64,000 nt of DNA from Cervus elaphus (taxonomy: Eukaryota; Chordata; Mammalia; Artiodactyla; Cervidae), in the NCBI RefSeq assembly GCF_910594005.1, contig NC_057848.1, positions 139,386,155-139,450,154 on the forward strand, read 5' to 3'. The position numbers were made by a program, and so were the translations under genes. This document shows, piece by piece, positions 34,401 to 46,189 of the stretch. The notes under the pieces are model-generated. The model searched no databases and was not told the DNA's origin. It saw only the letters and a list, made by a program, of their open reading frames with translations. How positions within the stretch are numbered: the stretch's first letter is position 1; each line of letters begins with the position of its first letter.

Positions 34401-34980
34401 CAGCCTTATCTACTGTATAATTTCATTTGTATAAACTTCTCCAAAGGACAAAATTATATAGGCATATGTGTTTGTGGGTTTACCTCACTCTCTCAATCCT
34501 AATTGTTATTTTAATGCATTTGAAATGTTGTTTTGTTATTTTAAGGTATTTGCATTGTCCAAAAATCTAGATGTGACTTATGACTCATGAAATTTCTGAT
34601 TCTGGTGAAGATGTAGTAGCTGAGACCAGATTTATCCACATAACTGAAACAATTTAAAAATCAGATAAATTATGATAATGGACATTAGACCATAAAAACA
34701 AGTGATCACTGAAAGACAGAAACAAATGATGTGAGCCTGTAAGTTCTCCAACTTACTGCATGGACACAGGTGGAGCATGGAGACTCTGAGTTGACGGGAT
34801 GAAGCTGAGGATCTGGGGTAGATTGAGCAGTTAGAGTTCATAAGAGAGAGTATTGGACAAAAGAGAACTGCACAAAGAACTGTGGAGCCCATGCAGGACT
34901 GGCAGTACTTCCTGTCAGAGTGATAAACCATATAATTCATTGGGCATCAGCAAGAGTACTCAGAAGTGTTTTGTCTAAGT

Positions 34981-35184
34981 GAAAGTGAAGTGAAAGTGAA
35001 AGCTGCTCAGTTGTGTCTGACTCTTTGTGACCCCATGGACTATACATGTCCATGGAATTCTCCAGGCCAGAATACTGGAGTGGGAAACCTCTCCCTTCTC
35101 CAGGGGATCTTCCCAACCCAGGGATCGAACCCAGGTCTCCCCCTTTGCAGGCAGATTCTTTACCAACTGAGCTACAAGGGAAGA
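34981..35184 (-). mobile_element. Bov-tA SINE, minus strand
   Basis: Perfect 11-bp target-site duplication TTTGTCTAAGT (34970-34980 and 35185-35195). Copy 3 has the empty site at about 45730 (TTTTATCTAAGTAGTATGG), so insertion followed the duplication. Confidence 0.92.
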
Positions 35185-35877
35185 TTTGTCTAAGTAGTGT
35201 GGTGAAATAAGCTATAGTTCATGCTGCTCTGGTCCCAACTAATAAAGCTTAAAAGCAAGAACTGAAAAGCTTATTTTGTTTCTAAGTCAACTTAATAGCA
35301 TTACAGAACAGAGCTTGAGAATACTGACTTACTGAAATGAAAAGATGTATTTTTTGCTCTGCACAGGTGTGAAGAAGGTAAAATCACAATTTCACAATGT
35401 CTGACATCCAATCTAATACTACCAAGCATGGAAAGAAATAGAAATATATAACCAATAACTAGGAGAAATTTCATCAGTCAAAATTGACCTGGAAATGATA
35501 TAGATGACAGAAAGAGTAGATAAGGACACCACAAAATTTATTATAACTGTATTTTAAGAAAGAAGAAGACAGATTAAACTCGTTAGTGATACAGAAGATA
35601 TAAGAAGATTCAAAATGCAACTGAAGAGATGAAAAATACAATATCTGCAATAAAAATATACATTGGTTAGGAATAATGAAAGAGTAAAAGCTTTAGTGAA
35701 CCCATGCATTAAAAAATATCTGAACACATTTTTATAGTACATCTATTATGGGAGAAAAAAAAACTACAATCAGCTTTACAATTCTATATACCAGATGTTT
35801 CTTGTATTCACCTTTGACGAAGTGGAAGAATTTTTGAGTTTTAAAGGGAGATAATTATAATTTATCAGTACTGTTAG

Positions 35878-36102
35878 CCTGTGTGTGTGCTCAAGTCATT
35901 CGGTCATGTCTGACTCTTTGTAACCCCATGGACTGTAGCTCGCTAGACTCCTCTGTCCATGGAATTTTTCAGGAAAGAATACTGCAGTGGGTCACCATTC
36001 CCTTCTCCAGTGGATTTTCCTGACCAAGGGATGGAACCCATGTCTCTTGCATCTCCTGCATTGGCAGGCGGATTCTTTATCACTGTACCACTTGGGATTC
36101 CC
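35878..36102 (-). mobile_element. Bov-tA-type SINE, minus strand
   Basis: Perfect 12-bp target-site duplication CAGTACTGTTAG (35866-35877 and 36103-36114). Copy 1 lacks it at the matching site (about 13980). Confidence 0.9.
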
Positions 36103-37134
36103 CAGTACTGTTAGAATTTCTTGCAAAAAGAATATATGCACAATTATCTTAAAATATTTAAATGATTAAAATATTTAAATAAGCCTAACATAAGAATGAA
36201 TGGCTATGTTTTAGCCAGAAAAAGTGACTGCTAAATGATATAACAGACACAACCTGAAATATGAATAGCATGATACAACAAAAGTTTATGTCTCCATGTG
36301 GACTGGCAGACATTCTGTGCTAACACGAGATACTGGAGTCCAGGTTGTTTGCTTCCTGTAGGTCCACAAATAAACACACAACTTCCATGTTTACAGATGA
36401 ATGCAAAAACAACAGACTATACATGGTAAACTGGATAGCAAATGCTTTGGCCTCAAAATGATAAATATTGCTTCTGTTCATAGATCAATGGCAAGGGCTA
36501 GTCATGATCTTTCTAACTATAAGTGCCCTTGGTCATACAGTTTCCCCTGAGCCTAGGAAGTTGAGGAAAACAAGAAATGGATGAACACTCTTTCTCCCCT
36601 ATGACCTGTTACATAGTAGGTCCTCAACAGACTGCAACTAGTAGAATTTATGATGACCACCTTCTTTATTTCCTGGCAGAGTTTCTGAAGGGGCCAAATT
36701 TCCTTGTAATTCCTCAATTTTTTGAGGTCCTACTATGTGACAGTTGTTTCCAATCATGGGCTTGCATCAAATTTTCAAAAGGATCCTGCAAAATATCAGA
36801 TGGAAGATTTTGTCTTCTTCACTCAGTAGTACCTTCCTGCACTGACCTAAACCATAACCTTTAAAAATCTTAATAGGATGTGAATTTTCTTCTTGTTGTT
36901 GGTGCTGGATCAAATTCTGAAGACTTGAACTGGTGTCCTGAGGCACAAAGAAAAGCCAGGATTTTTTTATTTCTGCTAACCAAAGACAGTGTGTCTGTCA
37001 ATAAACAATCTTTCACCTCCTGGAAGGACCTGAGGGCTTTAAGGAAGTTAATCCTCAGTAGATGCTTGCTTTGCAATGATTTCCACAGTCTTTGATCTCT
37101 TCCAGGAAGGGGAAATTATCACCCCATCCACCCC

Positions 37135-37640
37135 CCACCCCCCATGACTCTTGAGTTCTTATGGCTGGCCAAAAGCAGATTAACAGGAAGAAAAGAAACA
37201 AGTTTAATTCATGTGCATGGAGACCTAAGTAGTGGCCAGGAAACTTTTATACTTTTTAGACACATAACAATACACACGTGAGTAACTGTCAGGACCAAGA
37301 ATTTTAGGCTTTGGGTGCTTCATTAGTGAAGAAACTTAAAAGAACTGGGGCTTTGGGTTGTAAATTAAAGAAGTAACAAGGGTTGTTTGTTTATACAGGC
37401 CTCTGCCTAGAATTCCCTATCTCTGGCAATGAGGATGCTCTTTTATCTTTAAATAAAAGATAAAAGGAGTGTATCTTTCACATGAGAGATTTATTTCCTG
37501 CTTTCAGAGAGGAGGGTCAGAATGTCCCTCAAGGTTTAGTCATTTCTTAAGTAATTTTAATTCAAAATAATCAATATGCCATTAAGGTATATTTGGGGGC
37601 AGCCTACTCTGTCCCAGAACAATCTGTTTTCTACTATCAC
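37135..37640 (-). mobile_element. LTR-like interspersed repeat, minus strand
   Basis: Same markers as 15893-16440 ('AGCAGATTAACAGGAAGAAA', 'GAGAGGAGGGTCAGAATGTCC', 'TTCAAAATAATCAATATGCC'), but sitting at a different position within the duplicon. Confidence 0.6.
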
Positions 37641-38444
37641 ATATGAGGGGAGATTTTCTTATGGACCACATGGGTAAGCTCATATGTGTGTGTGTGTGCA
37701 GTGGCCAGTGTCAAAAACAAATAAAAAATTAAAAATCTATTCTATCTTGCAAATATCAAGGGGATTTCAAAACCTCTTCTGCAACTTCAAGGTTTTATGC
37801 CCCAAATTGATAAATTCTATGACAAATTAGACTATATCCACCAGCTCTTTGGGAAAACATTTTGAGAATGTGGAGGAGATGCCCAGTGGGTGGTCAGGTC
37901 TAAATTTCAATGTCAAAGCTACCTTTTATGTGATACAGGATGCTACTGTCATAGAGGTACAGGTGAGGGAGGGGACCACCAGAGAGCTGGAATGCTCTAA
38001 GTCAGGGGGAGGCAGGTGAATTTTGCCCTGTTTGTTTCACTGGGAGCAGGTGCAACTTTCAAGAGAAGGACTGAAGAACTGGCCAATAGGGCAGCTTTCA
38101 GTTTGGACAAGAGGGCGCAATGGAGAAAACCCAGGGGAAGGACACTGTATTGCAGAGAGAACAGGAAGTGATAAAAATGCCAGCCTCTAGGCAGGCTCAG
38201 CTCTCAAGAAGCCCTGGGGCCAAGGTAGAAGACCCTAGATTAATAAAACGCACAATCTCCCAATTCTGTTTCTTGTTTTGAGCTTTATTCTTTAAACCTG
38301 CTTTAAGACATTGGCTGCTACATTCTTTCTATAATATATCCTGAGAGGCATTAAGGAGTAGTGAGAAGAGAGGTAAGAGGCAGAATGTCTGCCTCAGGCC
38401 AGAAAGAGTGGAACCTAGTGGATTTCAGATGAGTTAAGAGAAGA

Positions 38445-38637
38445 GGTCTAGCGGCAGCTCTGTCACAGACTAGACATGTGAAATCAGAAAAAATCACAAG
38501 CTCTTTGAGCCTGAGGCTCTTCTTTTATATAAATTTGGTTTTATAAGTCCTGTCTTCTAGGACTGTTAGAATGTGCATGTAGTATATAAAGCACATGGCA
38601 CAGTGCCTTGCATTTCTTAAAGCTTTAATGAGTAAGA
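38445..38637 (+). mobile_element. MIR SINE
   Basis: 'CAGCTCTGTCACAGACTAGA' ... 'GGCACAGTGCCTTGCAT' follows the MIR core and 3' pattern. Its paralogues at 51725-51900 and 63255-63470 show it predates the duplications. Confidence 0.75.
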
Positions 38638-38649
38638 GTTACTGCTATG

Positions 38650-38860
38650 CAGATGTCCCTGATGGGCCAGTGGCTAAGACTCCGTACCCCCAATGCAGGG
38701 GCCTGGGTTCCATCCCTGGTCAGGGAACTAGATCCCTCATGCCACAACTAAGAGTTCACAAGCCATCACTAAAGATCCCACATGCTGCAATGAAGATTGA
38801 AAATCCCGCATGTCAAAACTAAAACCTGGCGCAGCCAAATAAACAAAAATATTTTTAATG
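38650..38860 (+). mobile_element. CHR-2-type tRNA SINE
   Basis: 'TGTCCCTGATGGGCCAGTGG' head and 'GCGCAGCCAAATAAACAAAA' tail. Perfect 12-bp target-site duplication GTTACTGCTATG at 38638-38649 and 38861-38872. Copy 3 has the empty site near 51897 (AGTTATTGCTGTG). Confidence 0.9.
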
Positions 38861-39639
38861 GTTACTGCTATGATTATGTCAATTCCAAATTCTATCTCAA
38901 GGGATTATCATCTATAGTTTCAAAAACTCTTTAGAGATGATAATATATATGTAAAAGACTTAGTTTGTACATGTGTTCAAGTGCACTGGATAAGAGTGCA
39001 GATCATTTTCCATTCCTGTTCCAGGTGAGAATCTCTCTCTTGTTAACTATGATTCAAAAGTAACAGCTAACAGGAGTTGACCACTTTAGGAATCTGGGTT
39101 TCAAGTTGGAGATATATCATCCAAGGGTCTGCTCACTGCTCATGATGCTCTCAGCCTCATCTGGCCCATCATGCAGTTTAGTGTGAAATTAACTCCTGAA
39201 GGACCTGAAGTTTCTTCAAGATCCAAACTGCCACACCTAACTGCATCAACACTTTGGCAGTCTCATAGGCCTGTCCACCTGGACCTACTCACTCCTTCAT
39301 TTTACTTGTCCTTCAGGCATTAGAAGACCCTGCCATTGTCCTTAACGGAATATCGCTCTTATATATCAAAACACTGTGGGCAGGTCCTGAGTCATTAATC
39401 CTAAAATTCTCACTACTAGGGCTGTTCTGTCCAAAGAGCAGGTATTCAATAAAGCTTTCGGAAATGAATGACCCGGTGAGCTTAAGGTATAATTTCTTAA
39501 TATTTGTTTTTTTTACATTCTTGAAACAGCCAAGCAAATTCATGTACATGTCATTTAATTTTAGAGAACAAGAGCTAAAAGGAATAAGAAAGCCAAGATT
39601 TCAATATCTTTTAGATTTTCTTCTCTATTTTTCTCTATT

Positions 39640-41130
39640 CATCTCGAAGATGGCGGAGGAGTAGGACAGGGAGACCACTTTCTCTCCTACAAATTCATCA
39701 AAAGAATAACTGAGCGCAGAGCAAACTTCGCAAAACAACTTCTGATCGCTAGCTGAGGTCATCAGGCGCCCAGAAAAGCAGCCCATTGTCTTTGAAAGGA
39801 GGTAGGACAAAATATAAAAGATAAAAAGTGAGACAAAAGAGCTAAGGACGGAGATCCGTCCCGGGAAGGGAGTCTTAGGCGGCATTGCTTGGGGTAGGGT
39901 CCGGGCCTGAGTGCCCTGAGGACAATCGGAGGGAGCTTCTGTGAGGTGCCAAGTTGAACTGTGGGAGACCAAAAGAGAGAGAGAAAATTAACCGGCCCGA
40001 ACACACTGCCGGCCGTTTGCAGAACAAAGAGACCGAGAAAGTCCAGAGAAGAGCTCGCAGGCTGCGGACCGGCCCAGCCCCGCCGGAGGCAGGAGGCAGC
40101 GGGGAGGGGAACGTCGCGGCGAGACACAGGGCGCAGGCACCCGACCGGCGCGGGCGGGGACTGGGGCTGGGGACGCAGAGGGCAGAAGGCACACGCACCC
40201 GACTGGCGCCAGCGGAAACTGAAACTGGGTCCGCGGAAGGGAGTGGGCGCGCCACACCTGGGGAGAGTGCGCCCACCAAGCCCCTGGCTGCCTGGGCCGC
40301 TCTGACGGGGAAGGCACAGAGAGCAGGCGCAGCTTTTCGTTCCGCGCTTTTGTGGAACACCCGAGGGCTGGAACCTAGCGCAGCGTGGGGCGCGCTCCAT
40401 ATAGAGCAGCCGGAAGCCTGAGCAGCGCAGACAGAGAAAGCGGCGTCGGCCCCTCCCGGCAGCGCCAGCCCGTCCCCACAGCGCCAGCCCCTCCCTGCGG
40501 CGCCAGCCCCTCCCTGCAGAGCGACGGAACTAGCTACCTGAATAAGAGTCCACGTCCGCCCGCCTGTGTCAGGGCGGAAATGAGGCTCTGAAGAGACCGG
40601 CAAACAGAAGCCAAATAAACAAAGGGAACCGCTTCAGAAGGGACTGGTGCAACAGATTAAAATCCCTATAGAAAACACCGACTACACCGGAAGGGGCCTG
40701 TAGATATCGAGAAGTGTAAGCTGGAACGAGGAGCTATCTGAAACTGAGCCGAACCCACACTGACCGCAACAGCTCCAGAGAAATTCCTAGATATAGTTTT
40801 ACTTTTTTTTTTTTTCTCTTTTATTTTCCTTTAAAATTCCCTATTACTCCCCCATTACTCCTTAACTTTCATTTTCATAGATTTTTACGATTTTTTTAAT
40901 TAGGGAAAAAAAATTTTTTTTCTTTTTTTTTTCTTTTTTTCTTGTTCTTTTTGTTTTCTTTTTTCTTCTTTTTTTTTCTTTCCTTTTTTCTTCTATTTTC
41001 TATTTTTCTTTTTCTCTTATTTCTTTTAAAGTCCTCTAGTACTCCTCTACTGCTCCTTAATTTTCATTTTCAATACACTATAACCTTACAAAAAAAAGAA
41101 GAGAAGCCCTATTTTTAAACCAAAGGTTAT
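39640..41130 (+). mobile_element. Orphan L1 5' UTR (full 5' end, no ORFs)
   Basis: Begins AAGATGGCGGAGGAGTAGGA (39648), the canonical start of a ruminant L1 5' UTR. It continues through a GC/CpG-rich block (about 39850-40600) and a long T/C-rich tract (40800-41050), and stops before any L1 ORF1 sequence. The flanks on both sides are duplicon DNA (compare 17520-17580 and 54400-54450), so this is an internal insertion in copy 2. The 5' UTR of L1 normally carries sense and antisense promoter activity. The long GC-rich frames on the minus strand here are compositional, not genes. Confidence 0.75.
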
Positions 41131-41514
41131 TCTCTCCCAATCTTGACTCTCTGTTTTCTACCTCAGAACACCTCAACTATCTTAGACTTCTTTCACATTT
41201 ACAAGGAAATGCCTATAGCAATGCCATATTATCTTACTCCAGATGACAAAATAAGATGGATGGTTTCACAGTCTGTTTTACAAAACAATAAATCTCTTAT
41301 TTGTAAATGTCATTATAGCATGAAATGTGTGACCAATGTAATTTATAAACTTGAAGATGTTGATGGTAATATATATTTAAGAAACAATATTTGAATAATA
41401 TATACATCAAAAAAAATACATTTTGAAGTAACACATATAATATAGGAAGACACAGGCTTATATACTGTCTTCCTTTCACTCTCCCCTCAGACTTAAATTC
41501 TATTAAACACTAAG

Positions 41515-41760
41515 TTCCTCTTCTAAAAATGCATGAAGAAACTACCCCTGGACTTCCCTAGCTCTGGAAGAAGCTCCTAGCCTTGGCATAGAACTTGCAG
41601 TGGCCATGGAAGTACAGATAGCTCTGCCTGAAATTCTGACTTGTTCTTTTTGTTGACATTCAAAAGCATCTGTGCTTCCATAATAGGCTCTTTCATTTTA
41701 TACTTCAGCTATAGAAATGGTACTAAAGAAGAGACTTTCTTAATTACAGGGTGCCTCTAC
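41515..41760 (-). pseudogene. MAGEB remnant with large internal deletion (duplicon copy 2)
   Basis: The minus strand starts (right side) with the beginning of the MAGE homology domain: 41680-41720 matches the 'MKEPVTKADM' region at 55660-55720. It then jumps, near 41660-41665, straight to the C-terminal tail and stop region (41590-41655, matching 55060-55125). Roughly 500 bp of the homology domain are missing, and the N-terminal coding part is absent too, with a SINE just upstream (41766). The 3' flank (41190-41590) still matches both intact copies. Clearly non-functional. Confidence 0.75.
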
Positions 41761-41765
41761 AAGAA

Positions 41766-41987
41766 TGGGCTTCCTTGGCGGCTCAGGCAGTAAAGAATGT
41801 GCCTGTACTGCAGGAGACATGGGTTTGATCCCTCGGTCAGGTATATCCCCTGGAAAAGGAAATGGCAACCCACTCCAGTATTCTTGTCTGGGAAATCCCC
41901 TGGATAGCGGAGCCTGATGGGGTACAGTTCATGGGGTGGCAAAGAGTTGGACACAACTGAGCAACCAACACTTTCACTTTCACTTTG
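41766..41987 (+). mobile_element. Bov-tA SINE
   Basis: Full plus-strand element from GGCTTCCTTGGCGGCTCAGG to 'CTTTCACTTTCACTT'. 8-bp target-site duplication TACAAGAA at 41758-41765 and 41988-41995, beside the MAGEB remnant. Confidence 0.9.
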
Positions 41988-42587
41988 TACAAGAAAGCTT
42001 ATAAAGTGCTTGCTTTCCCTTCCTGGCTCTGTTGGTGCCTTAATCACTTATTGTACATGATACAGCTGCAGGAGCAGTGATGGTGGATGTGACCCTTCAA
42101 GATCCCTGGCGAGTGCTAATTGTCCTTAAAACAGGCAAGTCTGAGGAATACTCTTGTAAAGAAGTAAGAAGGAGGAGTAGGACTCTTCAGCTGTGAAGGC
42201 ACGTCAGACCTCCCAGATCCTACCTCTCACCTCAGATGTATGTAGCCACAGCAGCCTACAGCCTCTCCAGACTACCAGCAGGGGCAGATCTTTGCTCCTC
42301 ATGACTCAAGTTCTAGAGCATGTGGTCCACTCAGATCTCTGTACTTGGAGTTCTGACTGCTGATAAGCTCTGTGGATAGTATTACCTTCCCTGTATGGGC
42401 TGAGATTTTTGCCCAACTCTTACACAGCATGAGTCAGGGTCCCAAGCACAGTAGAGAAGCTGAAGCACAAGGCAGGAGCCCTAAGATTAAGGATGGGCTG
42501 TCAGAGAAAAAAACATGTTGATCTAGTCCTTCCTTTTATCCTGTAGAATTATTATCCTAAAGACCTTCTTTCTTAAAGATGTATTTG

Positions 42588-42801
42588 TTGTTGTTATTTA
42601 GTCCTCAAGTCGTGTCCAACTCTTTTGTGACCCCATGGACTATATAGCCTGCCAAGCTCCTCTGTCCATGGGATTTCCCAGGCAAGAATACTGGAGTGGG
42701 TTGCCATTTCCTTCTCCAGGGGACCTGCCCAACCCAGGTATCAAAGCCCTGTCTCTGCATTGGCAGGTGGATTCTTTACTTCTGAGCCACCTGAGAAACC
42801 C
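42588..42801 (-). mobile_element. Bov-tA SINE, minus strand
   Basis: Perfect 13-bp target-site duplication AAAGATGTATTTG at 42575-42587 and 42802-42814. Confidence 0.92.
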
Positions 42802-42864
42802 AAAGATGTATTTGCTACATAGAAAAGGCAGATACACAGGATTTTGTGAGGCTGTACATTTTTT

Positions 42865-43444
42865 AATGTAAAATTTATTTTATTTTTATTGGAGTGTAAT
42901 TGCTTTACAATGTCGTGTTAGTTTCTGCTATACAACAACATGAATCAACTATATGTATGTACGACTGAGGGCAGGAGGAGAGGGGGCAACAGAGGATGAG
43001 ATGGTTGGATGGCATCACTGACTCAATGGACATGAGTGTGAGCAAACTCTGGGAGACAGTAAAGGACAGGGAAGCCAGGCACGCTGTGGTCCATGGGGTT
43101 GCAGAGTTGGACACAACTTGCTGACTATACAGCAACAACTATACCTATACACATATGTGTATAAACTCTCCCTTGTGAGCCTCCTGCCCACCCTACCCCT
43201 CTAGGCCATCACAGAGCACCAAACTGAGATCCCTGTGCTACACAGCAGCTTCCCACTAGCTAGCTATTTCACACGTGGTAGTGTATGTATGTCAATCCTA
43301 GTCCCCAATTTGTCTCACTTTCCCCTTCTCTACCTGTGTCTATATGTCTGTTCTCTACATCTGCATCTCTATTCCTGCCCTGCAAGTTGGTTCATCTTTA
43401 CCATTTTTCTAGATTCCATATATATGCATTAATATATGATATTA
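42865..43444 (-). mobile_element. L1 3' end, minus strand, split by BovB
   Basis: 'ATTGGAGTGTAATTGCTTTA', 'GTGTTAGTTTCTGCTATACA', 'ATCCCTGTGCTACACAGCAG', and 'GTGTATGTATGTCAATCC' are the reverse of the L1 3' region. A BovB 3' piece sits at 42962-43133. Confidence 0.78.
42962..43133 (+). mobile_element. BovB 3' end fragment inside L1
   Basis: 'CTGAGGGCAGGAGGAGAGGG' through 'TTGGACACAACTTGCTGACT', 5'-truncated. Confidence 0.85.
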
Positions 43445-43655
43445 TGGGCTTCCCTGGTGGCTCAGATGGTAAAGAATCTGCCTGCAATGCTGGAGACCTG
43501 GTTTTGATCCCTGGGTGGGAAGATACCCTAGAGAAGGCCATGGCAATCCACTCCAGTATTCCTGCCTAGGAGATCCTATGGACAGAGAAGCCTGGTGGGC
43601 TACAGTTCATGGGGTTGCAAAGAGCTGGACACAACTGAAGTGACTTCGCATGCAT
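43445..43655 (+). mobile_element. Bov-tA SINE
   Basis: GGGCTTCCCTGGTGGCTCAG head to 'CTGGACACAACTGAAGTGAC'. Confidence 0.9.
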
Positions 43656-43702
43656 TCTACAACATTGCACTGTCTAGTGTAGTGACTTAAAATTACCATT
43701 AT

Positions 43703-43930
43703 TGGGACTTCACTGGTAGTCCAGGGGCTAAGACTTCGTACTCCCAATGCAGGGGACTTGGGTTCAGTCCCTGGTTGGGGAACTAGATCCTGCATTGTTC
43801 AGCTAAGAGTTCACATGACACAATAAAGATCCTGCAAGCTGCAAACTAAAGAACCCACATGCCACAACAATGAAGATCCCACATGTCACAACCAAGAACC
43901 AGTGCAGCCAAACTAAATAAATAAAAATAT
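43703..43930 (+). mobile_element. CHR-2-type tRNA SINE
   Basis: Perfect 16-bp target-site duplication TTAAAATTACCATTAT at 43687-43702 and 43931-43946. Confidence 0.92.
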
Positions 43931-43946
43931 TTAAAATTACCATTAT

Positions 43947-44466
43947 CCATAAGAATATATAAATAATAAAAATACCTAGCCTCATTATATGTGATTCTGA
44001 TATTCTCTGTCCTATTCTAGTCTTTATATTCAAGATCATTCTTTCATATTCTATTGAAATAATAATTAAAGGCCAGTTCTCACCCATTAAAGAGACTTCA
44101 GGTGGTTATTGCATCCTCTGGGGTCACTCATACTGCCTCCAGCAGTTCAAATTTTATACTCTCCTGATATGATGCTATTGATACTTGATGGGAGCTGTGA
44201 TTTCTGTTGCCACCTCATATTCCTGCAGTGAAAAAATAGAAATTCACTGTACTAAGATACAATTGCAATAGCTGAAAAGGAACTTAAAATGTATGCTCCG
44301 AACTATCTTATCATCTGTCTTGTACTGCAGACTTCAGTCTCACCACAACTTCATGGCATGCCCCTCCTCTCCATTGTGAAAAGTACTCATACTTGACTTC
44401 AATCCATCAAATCAAGTATCTCTGTATTAGACTTAATTAACCCTGAAATATTTTTGCTCTGTGAAC
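43947..44466. other. Unassigned sequence left of duplicon 3
   Basis: No gene or repeat recognised. Confidence 0.4.
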
Positions 44467-45130
44467 AGCATTAAGAAAAGAAAATTGCAATACACGGAGT
44501 GGGAGATAATATTTGCAAATCACATATCTGCAAAAGGGCTTGTTCCCTAAATAAAAAAAGAACTCTCTAAATCCAATGGTAATAAACAGAGTCTAATTTA
44601 AAAATTGGCGTAAGACCTAAATATATGCTTTACCAAAGAGGACATGTGGATACCAGATAAGCAGATGAAAGCCTGAAAACACATTACATATCCTTTAAGG
44701 AAATGTAAACTTAAACCACTGAGATAACATTATGTATCTATGAAAATGGCTTTAAAAATACTAAAACTACCCTGTCCTGGTGAAGATGTGGAAGGACTGG
44801 TGGAAATGTGAAATAGTCCACATTCTCCGGAAAATCTTTCGGAAGTTTCTAATACAGTAAACTTATGTTTGAACAGGTACAAAACTGTATATTTTCATAG
44901 AGAAATAAAAATTTATACTCACACATAAAAAATCTGCATCCTAATTTTTATAGCTGCTTAATTTGTAATAGCCAAATACTAGAAGCAAATCAAATTCCCT
45001 TTTATTAGGAATGGATAAGACTGTGATACATATCATGGAATATTATCTCACAATAAGAAAGAAGAGACAAATGTACATGTTACAAATGGGATCAATCTGG
45101 AGCTTATAATGATGAGTGAAAAAAAGCACC
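44467..45130 (+). mobile_element. Old L1 fragment (ORF2 C-terminal region)
   Basis: 'GGAGTGGGAGATAATATTTGC', 'GGTGAAGATGTGGAAGGACT' and 'TAGCTGCTTAATTTGTAATAGC' are diverged L1 ORF2 3' sequence. Its right part is shared with copy 2 (33870-34400). Confidence 0.7.
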
Positions 45131-45815
45131 AATCTTAAAGGTATCGTACCTTCTCTAAGATAAGAAAACTTATATTCTCTAATTTTCTTTACAATTCTCA
45201 AAAGGACAAAATTACATAGGTATGTGCCTTTGCAGGTTTACTCAGTCTTTGAATCTTAATTTTATTTTAATGCATTTGAAAGTTTGGTTTGCTCTTTTAA
45301 GACATTAGCATGCTGTAATTATTTAGATATTACTTATGACTTATACAACTTGTGGTGAAGATGGAGTAACTGTGACTAGATTTATGAACTTGTCTGAAAC
45401 AACAGAAAAATAGATAAAATATATGAGAACAATAGTCAATATATTGGACATCATCCCATAAAAGGCAGTGATCACTGAGAGAGGAAAACAAAGGATGTGA
45501 CCCTGTAATCTCCCAAGCTTACTGCCTGGACCACGTGGAACCCATGAGTTGATGAGATGAAGCTAAGTGTCTGGGAAGGACTACTCAGGTAGAGTTCCTA
45601 AGAGAGAGTACCAGAGAGGACAGTGCTGCACAGAGAAAGGACTGTGGTGCCCACACAGGGCAGGGAGTACTTCCTCTCAGAGTGATAAACAATAGGATTC
45701 ATAGGGCATCAGCAAGAGTACTGAAAATTGTTTTATCTAAGTAGTATGGTGAGTTAAGCCATAGCTAATTCTGCTCTGGTCCCAACTAACAAAAGTTGAA
45801 AGCAAGAACAGAAAG

Positions 45816-46110
45816 GGGACTTCCCTGGTGGTACAGAAGATAAAAAACAGCCTGCCAATGCAGAGGACACAGGTTCAATCCCTGGTCTGGGAAGATTCCA
45901 CATGCCACAGAGCAACTGAGCTTGTGAGACACAATGACTGAGGCCACATGCTGCAACTCCTGAAGCCCGTGAGCCTAGAACCTGTGCTCTGCAACAAGAG
46001 AAGCCACCACAATGAAAGCTGTACACCATAACAAAGAATAGTCCCCACTCGCTACAACTAGAGAAAGCCTGTTTAATGAAAATAAATTAATTAAAATTAA
46101 AAAAAGATTA
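45816..46110 (+). mobile_element. tRNA SINE (CHR type), with longer body
   Basis: Starts GGGGACTTCCCTGGTGGTAC and ends in an A/T-rich tail ('AAATTAATTAAAATTAAAAA'). Copy 2 has the uninterrupted site at about 35245-35275 (GAACTGAAAAGCTTATTTTG). Confidence 0.82.
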
Positions 46111-46189
46111 TTTTGTTTCTAAGTAACTTCACAGCATTACAAAACAAATCTTGAGTATACTGATGTATTGAAATTTAAAGTAAATCTAT

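Larger units (their letters stand above)
33870..42540 (-). repeat. MAGEB segmental duplicon, copy 2
   Basis: Collinear with copy 3 at its left end (34450-35555 with 45200-46180 plus 49440-51275) and with copy 1 in the middle and right (35760-38340 with 13870-16640; 39430-41760 with 17350-18600). It carries only a gutted MAGEB remnant. The right part (42060-42540) resembles MAGEB upstream DNA, for example 'GGGCTGTCAGAGAAAAAAAC' against 'GGGCTGTCGGGAGACAAATC' in copy 1. Confidence 0.78.

Noticed and set aside
39762..40603. Overlapping open frames of 212 and 242 codons on the minus strand, and others on the plus strand, in GC-rich DNA
   Set aside because: They lie in an L1 5' UTR. Open frames in several registers and both strands reflect high GC with few stops. 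Composition is Arg/Pro/Ala/Ser-rich with no domain.
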